From contig CAUDNR010004600.1 of assembly GCA_958430865.1 (NCBI GenBank), positions 1 to 64,000 of the forward strand: a DNA stretch of 64,000 bases, written 5' to 3'. A model generated the notes under the pieces. It had not been told where the DNA came from and made no database searches. It saw only the letters and a program-made list of their open reading frames with translations. Made by a program: the position numbers and the translations under genes. How positions within the stretch are numbered: position 1 is the first letter of the stretch; the number at the start of each line of letters is the position of its first letter. Of this stretch, positions 1-11,075 are shown piece after piece. The DNA comes from Entrophospora sp. SA101 (lineage: Eukaryota > Glomeromycota > Glomeromycetes > Entrophosporales > Entrophosporaceae).

Positions 1-799
1 TTGAATGTAAACCATTATTTACGTTGATTTATTTATAAAAATTTTTATTGTAACACATAATTTTTAGAATTTATTTGATTTTTCTAGAATGATGATCTTC
101 CCCAAAAACTGCAATACCATTTATAGCAAAATTCCTGACTGAAATAGTGAAATGATGCAGAAACTCATCGCACTGAATGCGAAATATCCACTTACTCAAC
201 ACCAAAAGTATAAACATCATATCTGCATTAAATCATATTCAGATTCAAACGGTAATAAATTAATACCTTCTCCATGTCTTGCAATGTCAAAAGGTGTTGC
301 TTACAACTCTCATCAGAACTTTCATCTGCCAATTTTCTCAAAACTTCCAAAACTTGCATGCAATCTACTTCTTCTTTATTCACTCCACATCTTTCCAATA
401 TTTATGCAACACTTGGAAATTGTGATTTGATTAAGAGGTTCATTTTTTAGAAATTCACCTGATGAAACAGATGATGTGGGCATGTTTAGTAATTTGTAGT
501 AAAAAAAAAATATAAAACTATGCAAATTATGATAACAAGAATATTTCGTAAATGTTAATAAAATCTATATACTGCCCTTTTTTAAACGTTTTCTTTGAAT
601 TGATAATGCAGAGAGATAAAGCAATGTAAATGCATATTTATGTCAAGAATTCCCCTCGCAAAGAAAAATGAATGCTAATTAATCGAGTTTGGTTAATCAC
701 ACAAATAAACATGCATACATATTACATTATTATGATCAATAATACAATTCCAACCAAAGTCATCAGGATCATTGTTAAATTCTTCCAAACAACACCTTG
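1..799. other. gene-poor stretch, no supported gene
   Basis: AT-rich sequence without a convincing gene. A short reverse-strand open stretch around 280-400 reads like protein (Cys-, Asp- and Ser-containing, few Asn runs) but is bounded by stops and has no recognisable domain. The plus-strand frame over the same interval is probably its shadow. Confidence 0.4.
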
Positions 800-1270
800 C
801 ATCCTCATACATTCTTTCAAGTTGATCATCCTTATATATAATGAGTTCAGGCTCGGTAATTGGCTCAGGAGCAGGCTCTCTGCTGGGATTCTTCAGATAA
901 TAAGCTGTCTATGAATTCATTCATGCGTAGCTTTGTCATCATTGCTCTGATGTTGTGGCTATTTTTTGGCATTACACTAAGAATCCAGACATTTGGCAGG
1001 ACTTTTTTAGGTCCGGGTGTAGAAGATTTACTATATTCAGCAAGAAACTCAATTTTGAAGGATTCTGTATCTTTTAGTGGGATAACCTCACTTGGCAACC
1101 TTTCAATGAGAAGAACTTTCCATTTATTTTGTGGGCTGGTATCAAAATTTTCTTGATCATCGATCATTCTTTTTCTGAAATATAGCATAAATATCAGTAT
1201 AAGACTTTTCATACCACTGAAGTTTCTTATTAGATTTTTGGTCTTGCTTAATCTTGATACCTATTCCGTA
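800..1270 (-). pseudogene. decayed coding fragment of unknown family
   Basis: Reverse-strand reading frames here have ordinary protein composition. One runs from about 1157 to 865 and includes a basic/Pro-rich stretch (STPGPKKVLPNVW) and an acidic C-terminus. Upstream of it a second frame (about 1270-1160) encodes a Lys/Gln-rich piece with QKSNKKLQWYEKSYTDIY. The switch of frame near 1160 suggests one frameshifted gene rather than two genes. I recognise no domain. It could also be an exon pair with an intron I cannot place. Confidence 0.3.
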
Positions 1271-2270
1271 TGTTTTATGCAGAATCAAAAATTATCCTTT
1301 CAGTATGTTGCACATTCCGCACCTATCTCACACCTATTAATTAATAAGTAACAAAATAATCAAATCTTACTGATTTAATTATAAACTCATTAATTGATGT
1401 CTAAATTTAAAAAAGAGTAAATCTTCCAATTCACATAAAAAATATGTTTATTTTTTTTAGAACGTGTTTAACATACAGAAATTCCATACGTTATTATTAT
1501 TTTTATAGGGCTAGCATTCAATCAATGTCCTCTTGAATCTGAAAAGGTATATTTTGACAATATTTTGGTATTTCGAGATCGTTTAATATTAGTATTAGGC
1601 ATTTCAGCCTAAATTTCAAATTATAAAATAATTCGAAGAAACATTTTGACCAACGACAACTCTAACGGATCATTGGATAATATTAAGTGCATCCTCAGAA
1701 GTAATAAAAATTACTTTGTTGTTATCGATATCCAGACATCATATAACAATCCCTATTTATCATATTCAGATGAGATAAGCCTTGGCGAGTTTTAATGTGC
1801 GAGAAAAAATGATGGTTCGAGATTCGAGCATGATTAGATGATTACCACACAGCTACCATAAGATCGGGGTACATGCTAACATCAGTTTAGTGCGTGATTT
1901 TTTCTACTTATTCTTTTTTTTGTATTCCAAATGGATTTGTGTATGAACCATATAATCGATATCACTACTATCTCTCTCAACATAGTCAAGGTGTTCATCT
2001 CTGAGGTTTTCGAGCTAAATCAGGCTTCAAGTGATCCAACTCTGTGATTTTCAAGCATCCACTGTGGATAATTTGACTTTGAGGGATCAATATCATTTGA
2101 CTCGGATCCTTTCTGAAGCTAGTTTTGTTTCCAATATCTTTATCCTAGACCAAAATGAATTCGCCTCTTTCGTTTTCTAGTAACAAATATGTCATGTGAT
2201 TTATGTTCGATTTTATTGGCCGAGTCATACGGGCGAAATTTGGCACAGTTTTCAGAATAAAGAAACCTGC
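1271..2270. other. intergenic, nothing recognised
   Basis: No reading frame of note and no clear inverted repeat. Base composition is slightly less AT-rich between about 1770 and 2270, which may mark an old transposon or gene remnant, but no protein similarity was visible. Confidence 0.4.
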
Positions 2271-2278
2271 ATCAAATG

Positions 2279-2912
2279 TAGGGCTTCTATTCGTAATACT
2301 AATACTAATACTAATACAGTTGATCTTTAATTCGAATTAAAAAATTTATTCGAATTAATATTAAAAATTTAATTCACTTTATTCGAATTATTTGTTTTAT
2401 TCATTATTGGAATCTTGGGGTTTGTTCATTCATTTTATTAGATTATTTGGAATCATGGGTTGTTCAATTACTTAAATATTCAAACTATATATACAACAAG
2501 GTTTATTATTATAAAAATTGAAATTAAAAATGAAACTAGTAAGGAAAGACTGAAACAAGATTCATGTTTCTTTTAATAAATAGCAATCTTTCCAGTGAAC
2601 TTGAATTTAAACTGGACCTTAATTATTTTTTTTATCCGAATTAATTTTTCGAATTATTTGCTTTATTCAAAATTAATTCTCTTATTCGAATCAATTTTCT
2701 TATTCGAATCAATTTTCTTATTCGAATCAATTTTTTATTCGAATTAATTTCCTTATTCGAATCAATTTTCTTATTCGAATTATTCGTTTTATATTAAAAT
2801 TTATTCGAATAAACTTTCAATGTAATTCGAATAAGAAAATTAATATTAATATTAATATTAATAGCGAATAAAGTGGATAATTCGAATAAACCTTATTCGA
2901 ATAGAAGCCCTA
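2279..2912. mobile_element. hAT-type MITE with 8-bp target duplication
   Basis: Perfect 15-bp terminal inverted repeats, TAGGGCTTCTATTCG at 2279-2293 and its reverse complement at 2898-2912. They are flanked by ATCAAATG (2271-2278) and ATCAAACG (2913-2920), a one-mismatch 8-bp target duplication. TAGGG-type ends plus an 8-bp duplication are the signature of hAT elements. The interior has no coding capacity. It is built of TTCGAATTAA-like units and a short array of TTATTCGAATCAATTTTC repeats (about 2676-2790), so much of the element could fold back on itself. Confidence 0.8.
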
Positions 2913-2920
2913 ATCAAACG

Positions 2921-3550
2921 TTGCGAAAGCTGACACAAACATATAAAAGAATATATACCAAAAATGGAAAGAAATAATATGCACAAAGGACCAATGAATT
3001 TATCAGCTATGTATTAGAAAACAATAAATATAATTACATCAATTGATCAAGTAAAATTGACGGTAAAAACAACACAGTTCATAACGCTTAATATCCGGAA
3101 AACAGTAAAAACTAATTCACAATTACGTAGACCCTGCGTGAAATATTGAAAACAACAGGGATTTGCATAGAATATATGTTTATCTACGTAGATTATTGAC
3201 AAAGACACGGGATTTACGTAAATATATTATATAATATGTATAATTTTGTCCCAATGTGGTTAGGAAGACAAAGTTTTTATTTTAAATTTTGTACTATTAT
3301 ATATCATGATTTAAAAAATAACAAAGAAGCAATAATGAACGATACTTTCGGACAAAACCACGCGAAAACAATTAATACTTTTTTAACCAGCCCATATAAT
3401 TTTCGGGGTCTGCTTTCGACGTATTTTGTTTAGCAATTTAGTGAGAAAATAAAGCAAACTATATTAAAAAACAAATCAAATGAATCTATTTCCCCGAAGG
3501 GAAAGAATCAATAACAAAATCGGTTTGTTGGCTAGAGCGGTAGGTATAAA
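2921..3550. other. intergenic, nothing recognised
   Basis: AT-rich, with one short plus-strand frame (3236-3433) that has no homologue I recognise and no promoter or intron features. No tRNA-like fold was found. Confidence 0.4.
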
Positions 3551-3555
3551 GCTAT

Positions 3556-3815
3556 TGTAATTCTAAATGATTATTATTCTTTGAAGTAAATATCCCTCGG
3601 CAAGTTCCATACCAAATGTGTAACTTGCAGCACATGCATGCAAATCTAACCAATATTGAAGTAATACGTCTTGTTTTCCTGATACAGCAATGTTGGCTTT
3701 TTTCCACGATGCAGATAACCTTGTATTCCTAATGTAGTCACACTGCTTATAATAGACCCTGACCTTTCTGCATACTTACGATATAGTGAGCTCTCCTTCA
3801 CGTCAATATTTATGT
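3556..3815 (-). pseudogene. coding fragment of unknown family, two overlapping frames
   Basis: Reverse-strand sequence with protein-like composition in two frames. One reads through LYRKYAERSGSIISS and GYLHRGKKPTLLYQ and stops near 3615. The other continues through SWKKANIAVSGKQD and LLQYWLDLHACAASYTF and stops near 3565. The pattern fits one gene body with a frameshift. Family unknown and no start codon identified. Confidence 0.3.
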
Positions 3816-4671
3816 GTCAAAATAAAAATTTAATAAAATAATATTAAATGTAAAAATTATCCGTCTGATCTAATAATTTATCATCATCGTCACCGCACTG
3901 CCACTATTGGAATAACATTTCCTTCAAAAGATCAACAAATTGAAGGTTTGAATATCTTCTTCTCTGGATTAATACATCCTTGCGTCAATTCAATCATGCC
4001 ACTTTTTCTCTAGAAGGGTTATTTATATTTATATTTTCCAACTTCAGGCTTATTTTAAGGGTTAGAATTCTGACATCATTAAATAACATTCAGGGGTATC
4101 ATCTGCATCATTCCCTGAATACTAAACAACGATCATGTGACCTTTGTTATAGAGCCGTAGTAAAACTATAAATGTGTGTGTATATGACGTCTGATATCCA
4201 AAGGGATTGTCAACACGGTCAATATCAACATCATCAATATCAATATTGAACAACAAAAAAATATAAACATTGCCATTTTATGAATCATCTCTAATCTAAT
4301 CTACATATATCAATAATTAAAAAATTTATATACTTTACCCCTTAGAAATGTCATATTTAGTAATTTCTTTAAAAAATTATTAAATAGAAATATTATTAAT
4401 TATTTTTAAGTCAAGGGATCTTGTATGTAAACTATTATCCATTCTAGTTTAATCGAGTAAATAAGGGAAAAAATTTTATTGGATTATACTATTGAGGTAA
4501 GAGACAGAAGCTGTTGAAGTATATATATATATATATTTAAAGTGAATATTATTAGAATTAAATTAAATTATATTACATAAATAATTATAGACATTGAATT
4601 AAATGATTTCACAAATATAAGATTGAATTCTGTTTCTTTCAACAAGAAAAAGAATAAATAAATATAATATT
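3816..4671. other. intergenic between unknown fragment and dehydrogenase gene
   Basis: A low-quality plus-strand frame at 3980-4171 and AT-rich DNA with a (TA)n run near 4522. The last part is the 3' flank of the minus-strand dehydrogenase gene. No element ends seen. Confidence 0.4.
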
Positions 4672-5702
4672 TCAAAAGCTTGAAATATCTCTACCAAATA
4701 AGAATCGCTATTTACATCATTTTTCAAAAAAAAAAAAAAGGAAAAAATTAATATATAGTAAATGCATGTAATTCATTATTGTAATTAAAAGCTCACCTTT
4801 GACCAATCAATAGCCAACAATGTCCTAGTTCTAAATGAAACTTGTTCACTCAGATATATACTTCTCCAAAGATATACAGCGGACCAATTACCCATCCAAG
4901 TCCAACCCATACCAAAGTCTGCTACGGCTGCATTACCAATATATGCAAGCGAGCCCAAATGAGCATAGTTGAATGGTGCTAATCGATCATCAGTGTCCGG
5001 CGCGGGATTATCAGTATCTGTTGAATAATCCAATGGCGTTGGTAGTACATTGGTTTTTGATGCCAGTGCTAGACTATTTAATTTTTTGCCTAAATATTTG
5101 CCTTGTTGATGAGCAACTTGTGCTGTCTTTATTTTTTTTTTTTTTTAAAAAAGAAAAGGAATATATTATGAAAGGAAAAAAATTTTGTTTCGAAAAAAAA
5201 CAATCAGTACAAACCGCAGGTAAAGCAGTAAGTTGTTTATCAATATCATTCAACATTGCTTGTAATTCATCCAGTTCAAGAGTGCCTAATAATAATTTAT
5301 AATTAAAAAAAATTAATATGAATGTAAAAAATATAATTTTTTTCATAAAGAACATTTATTATTTACCACTTTTATCTATATCATATCGAGCAAATAATGA
5401 ATCAGCTTTCTTTAAATGATTAGAGGTAATTGGGTAACGTCTTGATATTTTTTTGGCTAATTCATGAAACTCGTTGTAACTCAAACAATTATTTTTGTCT
5501 GTGTCAGCATCAATAAAAAATTGCATTAAATTTTGAACTAATTTTGGATTTTCGATAGTGGAACAATCCCCAATCGCATATACACTAGAATCAGGTGCAC
5601 CCTTAAGACGAAGTCTATTATCTGTAATAAGGGCACGTGTATTTTTTTGCGGCTCTAGTTTGTCTGATATCAATTTCGTTAAAGGGTTCATTGCTAAATA
5701 TT

Positions 5703-5742
<40 letters not shown>

Positions 5743-7893
5743 TGTTGTTGACAGTGAGGATCTTATTAGTAATTGTTATTATTATTATAAATTTTAAAAA
5801 AATTTGCAAACAAGATTCTTACAAATTCCAGTTGACCAGAGACACAATCCATAATCAAGTCTTTCTTCTTTATCCCCTTTTTTCATTTTATAAACAATTT
5901 GATTTGGTTCGATTTTTTGAACACGAGCATTTGTGATCACATTGATGTTATCACGTTGAAATTTACTCTATATAAAATAAAATATATATCATAAATAAAA
6001 CCAACTTTTTTTAAAAAAATCCCCCCGGTCAATAACATAGTAAGTAAGTACAGTACCTCGGCAAATTTACTAATCTTTTCATCATATGTATTTAATATAT
6101 GATCTTGACTTTGAATAATGCTAACTTTCACTTCATTTCTAAGAACAGCTGGGAACTATTAAAATTAAATAATATATATATAAAGATTTAAAATGTTTAT
6201 AACAAATAAAATTTTTTTAAGGAAAAGGAAAACTTACATATCTGACTAAATCTTCATTCAAAAAGTCATGTAATTCGGCAGCAAATTCCACACCTAAAAT
6301 ATTAAAATTAAAAGGAAAGATGCTCTATTTAATAAAATGCACAGAAAGATTAATAGATTTTAAAAGAAAAATTATTAAAAATTTACCAGTTGGTCCTTTA
6401 GGATTCGATTGTATTTGTATAACCCCCCCAAAAAAACATTAGTCATTTCCTTAATAAAACAGAAACAAATAACAAGTTATAATTATACATACCTCCACCG
6501 CAGACAACAAAACTTAAAAGTCTTTTCTTCTCTTCGGGTGAAGTTGTTGGTAAAGAAGCCATTTCAAAATTACGAATAATTGTTTTTCTTAATTTACGAG
6601 CATCATTTACTGTTTTTAAAAAGTGACAATGTTCGATTCCTTCAATTCCATGAGTAATTGATTGAGAACCTACAGCGATTATAAGCTTTAAAAAAACTAT
6701 ACAATAAATAATTACACACGCATATAAATTATGAGAATAATTAATTAAAAATATATTACTTTATCGTAAGGAACATAAAAAGATTGCGAGAAGTCCCCGG
6801 TTGGTTTAACCTCTACAAGTCTTTCATCAAAACAAATATCTGTCGCAGTAGCTTCCAAATAATGTGCATCTATTCCTTTGACTATACTTCTAATTGGCTC
6901 TAAAAGTGATCTAAATTATCTAGAAATGATTAGTATAATAATTATAATTATAATAATAATAAGATTGTTTAAAAAAGTAAAGTAATAAATAAAATAAATA
7001 ATATACCTAGTCTCAAGTGTTCCAACTGTTGCAGATGGAAGTAAAGGTCTAAATTTGGTTTATAACAAATCTTAGTTGTTGTTTTTTAACTACCATAAAA
7101 TAAACACACGTATATATGATGGGACGTATAGATAAAAAATTAATAATTACGTGAAAAGAAAGTAATTTCTAACGAGATAAAAAAAATTTAGATAATTTTA
7201 GTATGTTACAAGATACATTATCATATTGTTACTATATGATTAACAATAAACCTACTGAGGAGAGATCAGAGTAACATGGTAATTATCTTTTTCCAATTCT
7301 TTTAAAACTGAAATAGCCTAAATGATATAAAAAAGGTTAAATACAAAAATTATATAAATGCATGCATAATAAAAAAAGAAACCTACACCCCAGCCTGACC
7401 CAAGTATAACTATTCTAGGTTTATCTTTTTGAGAATCCTTTTCATCAGTAAAATGTTCAGCAACTGGTAAATTTTTAGGGCCGCCATTCTTACAAGTAAT
7501 CGATAATAAATCCTTTATTTCATGTTCTTTTGCTAGATTTTCCACTTTTTTATTATCGAGAATTGAAAAAATTACAGTGCCAGTAATAATCAAAGCGCCA
7601 ATTGTTAATAAACGACGTAGACGTTTTGGTTTTGGTTTATTAACGATTTCTGGTTCTTTGGCAGCCACAGTATCAGCTGTAGTAGTATCAGCTGTCGTTG
7701 CAAAGTTATTCTTTGGGAAAACGTGAAATTTTTGATAATTATAATAATTAGTTAAAGTATTGAGCTTCTTTACATTTCGAATTGAGGTTTTTTTTAATGA
7801 TAATAAATTAAACGAGGAATTGACCAAAATTTTGTTATTTTTAATATTGATATTATTATAATTGTTAACTTTTTTATACGCAATTCTAAACAT
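4672..7893 (-). CDS. NDE1: external alternative NAD(P)H dehydrogenase (type II) with EF-hands, 14 exons
   Basis: Single-polypeptide, rotenone-insensitive NAD(P)H:ubiquinone oxidoreductase of the mitochondrial inner membrane. EF-hand forms in fungi and plants are calcium-regulated and face outward. Model, 681 aa, minus strand: 7893-7387, 7317-7256, 7168-7151, 7048-7007, 6910-6760, 6685-6493, 6395-6387, 6293-6238, 6155-6057, 5967-5823, 5693-5367, 5285-5215, 5126-4797, 4707-4672. All boundaries are GT-AG and all phases close. The N-terminus is a basic, Asn-rich presequence followed by a membrane segment (LLTIGALIITGTVIFSIL). FAD-binding GSGWG is at residues 165-169, the second Rossmann motif GGGPTG at 323-328, and the AIGDCS motif near 468. 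EF-hand loops lie at about 491-502 and 532-543. The C-terminus ends in a W-rich membrane-binding region and FGRDISSF. Length matches Neurospora NDE1 (about 670 aa). Exons 3 (18 nt) and 7 (9 nt) are microexons; without them YFLF and PTG of two conserved blocks would be missing. Confidence 0.93.
5701..5743. repeat. (TTG)n microsatellite in a dehydrogenase intron
   Basis: About a dozen TTG units on the plus strand (CAA on the coding strand). They lie in the intron between exons 10 and 11 of the dehydrogenase gene, a few bases from the acceptor at 5694-5695. The apparent poly-Cys, poly-Val and poly-Thr proteins here are artefacts of this repeat. Confidence 0.9.
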
Positions 7894-8009
7894 TTTGAAA
7901 AAAATTATTTTTTCTTTATTTTTTTGTTTGTCGAATCTTGATGGAGATCATGGAGATCTGCATTTATCTAGATTTTTATTATTACATAAATAAATAAATA
8001 AATATAAAA
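7894..8009. promoter_or_regulatory. shared divergent promoter region, dehydrogenase / APC4
   Basis: Only 116 bp separate the two start codons (7893 minus, 8010 plus). The interval holds an 8-bp repeat TGGAGATC (two copies near 7940-7957), a TCTAGA-like site and a (AAAT)n stretch just before the APC4 start. Expression of the two genes is probably driven from one nucleosome-free region. That is inference from spacing only. Confidence 0.45.
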
Positions 8010-10637
8010 ATGATATTTCAACAAGAAAATACAATGGCAAATGGAAAAGCCTTTCAATTATTAAAAGAACATAATATCGATAATAATAACAACAACAGTT
8101 CTATAAAATTTACATCACTATGTCCCACAATGGACTTGATCGCAATTTGTATGGTTTCAGGAGAAGTTTTGGTTGCTAGGTGGTTTAACGCTTTGGAAAA
8201 AGTTTGGACCTTACCATCAAATTATTACGAGAGTGATAAAGTGACCGCCATTACTTGGAGACCTGATGGGAAAGTTATTGCCATAGGTTTCTCGAGCGGA
8301 AAAATTAAATTGTTTGATGCTGATAATTGTGAAAATATACCAGAGTTACTTCAATCAACCAAAACTAATGGATCAGTAAATTTTATTTTATGGGTAGATG
8401 AGAAAACCAATAATAATAATAGCAATAACAACAATAGTAGTAGCATCATTAATGATAAAAATAACATATTAATGTATAACAAAAATCAAATAAATTATTA
8501 TAAAAATTCACACCCGCTTCAAAAATATTTACCTAGATTGAATACCACATCACGTACAAAAGCATCATGTAAATTATTAGGAATTAAAATGCAACAAGAT
8601 GAAGAAGGGGAGGGGGAGGGAGAAGTGGTAGGTGGTGTTAATCGAAGTTTTGGAGGTGGAAAAGGAGGAACAGGATCAGATTATTTTTCAGAAGTTGAAA
8701 AAAATACAGTTAATTTATTAATAGCAGGTGACAGTGAAGGGTATATATATATGATTGTATATGGTATTTATAGTTTACAGCCAATACTATTAACTCAATC
8801 AAATTTAAAAGTTTCTAAAATAATTAAAGCATCAGTTACATCTGATCTTTCCATACTTACATTAATTTACACAACCACAACAATAACACCAAATCAAGAA
8901 AAGGAATCAGAGAAGAAAAAGCATCATCAATTGGTTGTGACTACATTTAAAACAGGATTACTCCATACTCACAAAAATCAAATTTTAGCTTTATCACATC
9001 GGTATACATCCATCAAATTTATATCAGACTACATAAGAGAATCTCTGGATAAAGTGAAAAATAATTATTTGACAGTGAAAACCATATATGGATCATACTT
9101 TGATAAATTTCAAAAAATTATTGATGAACATCATGATGGTGATGATGAAAATGAAAATGAGAATAAGAATGAAAATGAGAATGAGAATGAAAATAAGAAT
9201 GAGAATAAGAATGAGAATAATGAAGGTAACAACAATAAAATAAAGATGGCAAAATCAAACATGTCAGGAGAATTTGTTGTATTATTAGCAACTGGTAAAC
9301 CGACTAAATTATTAATGGAATTTATGGAAGTATGTTTAAAAAAAAGAGAATTGAAGGAATGGGAGAATAAAGTTAATAAAGCATTTTCAGAAATACAATC
9401 ATTAATTGATCATTATATAAATACAGGATTTGAAAGGTTATTGTTGGAATTAAATTCATTAATAGGGTATAGTAAATGGCCACAAAAATTCAAGGGGTTT
9501 GGATTATCAGAAAAATTGATACAATCACGATTAATAATTGCTAGTAGCTTAACACCAAAAATAGAAGAATTTTCATTGTTTGTTGATGAGGAAAGTAACA
9601 ATTTCAAGGATTTTATACATTGGTTACAATATGAGTTTGATAAAGTTACTAGCACATCATCATTAGATCAAACAACACCTGATTCGCCACCACTTGAGGC
9701 ATTGAATTCAATTGATATAATTAGAGTTTCAAAATTTATAAAAGAATCTTTAAATTTAAATAAATTGGAAAAAAATATTGACTTGTGGAAATTTATTGAT
9801 GATTTGTTAAATTTTTGTGATGAATTTTCCACCTCAACTGCTCAAAACGTCACTTCTTGTATTGAACCAAAAAATTATTTGAAACTTTTTCAAGATTTCT
9901 CAATAAATTTTGATAATGATAATGATGATGATAATAATGATGGTGATGGTGATGGTGATGATGATGACATTGTTGAGAATAATGTTGAAGAAAAAATAAA
10001 AGATGATGATGATGATGATGATGAAATGGTTGATGATAATGATGACAATGAAAAGTTATCATCAATTATAAGTAAAAATAGTAATAATAAACAAGTAAAA
10101 GATAATGATACTGATGAGGAAAAAGATGAAGATGATTATTACAAGGAAATTGAAAAACAAAAATTTCTTATAGATTCAATAATTTTAAAACAAGAGAATT
10201 CAATATATTTTCAATATATAATATTTTATATTTATAATTATTCATCAAAAACTAATAATAATGATGATGATGAATCAATAATAATACCATCAGTTTTATG
10301 GATATTAAGATTTCCATTAAATAACAATAATGTAAAAGAGGAGATGGAAGAAGAAGAAAATAGCAATAATGTTGTTGAGATAGCATACATACAATTAAAA
10401 AATCAAGAAATACAAACAGAAAATATCAAAATAGTAGATTTAAAAATATTTAATGAAGAAAAATTACATTTAATTATTTCATCACCTGACAAAATTTTTG
10501 AAAATTTAAATATTAGTAATGCTCAAGAAGAAATCAGAGAATATCTTATAGAGATAAATTATGTTAAAGATATAAGTTTTATTAAATTACCAAAATCTTT
10601 GGATTTAATAAAATTTTCTTCAAATATTAATATTATC

Positions 10638-10668
<31 letters not shown>

Positions 10669-11075
10669 GCAACAACAGCAACAACAACAACAACAACAAT
10701 AGTAATATTTTTATAGTTAATAATATTAACCTTGATAATATCAATAATGATTTTATTGCTATCATTGATCAAATATTAATAAAATTATTAGAATCAACAA
10801 ATTTCTATGAAAAAGCTTCACAATTAGTAATCAATAAATATAAATCTATCAAACAGCATAAACCTTTAAAATTTATTAGCAATAATATTAAAGGATTAAT
10901 TTGTATTTTAAGTAGAAACTTGAAAAAATTTGTTATATTGGATGTTAATAATGATGAAGAAGAAGAGGAGGAACAAGGTGAAGAAAATGATGATGATGAT
11001 AATAATAATAAAGAAAAAAGTGATGATGAGACTCTTGAAGAAGATGATGATTGGAAAAAAATGGCGGTTGTATGA
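8010..11075 (+). CDS. APC4: anaphase-promoting complex subunit 4 (APC4), single exon
   Basis: Scaffold subunit of the APC/C ubiquitin ligase, which drives mitotic exit by marking cyclins and securin; nuclear/cytosolic. 1021 aa. Residues about 30-120 hold the APC4 N-terminal WD40 block: SLCPTMDLIAICMVSGEVLV, then ITWRPDGKVIAIGFSSGKI. These align with the motifs of animal and plant APC4. A central helical APC4 region follows (about 400-620), then a degenerate beta-propeller C-terminus. The protein is longer than human APC4 (about 800 aa) because of low-complexity inserts: Asn-rich (about 130-150), Glu/Gly (about 195-215), an Asn/Glu/Lys repeat (about 375-405), Asp-rich (about 635-710), Asn-rich (about 870-895), and an acidic tail. 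No intron is needed, unlike the neighbouring genes. ATG 8010 is the first in frame; a second ATG at 8034 is also possible. Confidence 0.85.

Noticed and set aside
3480..3560. Possible tRNA gene (GGCTAGAGCGGTAGG looks like a D-arm)
   Set aside because: No acceptor stem, anticodon arm or GGTTCRANYCC B-box at the right distance. No tRNA or rRNA was found anywhere in the window.
5558..5936. Plus- and minus-strand frames with poly-Cys, poly-Val or poly-Thr
   Set aside because: They are translations of a TTG repeat in an intron of the dehydrogenase gene and shadows of its exon 11.
9413..10765. Minus-strand frames with His-, Ser- and Leu-rich runs inside APC4
   Set aside because: They are antisense shadows of low-complexity Asp/Asn codons; the duplicate has the same ones.
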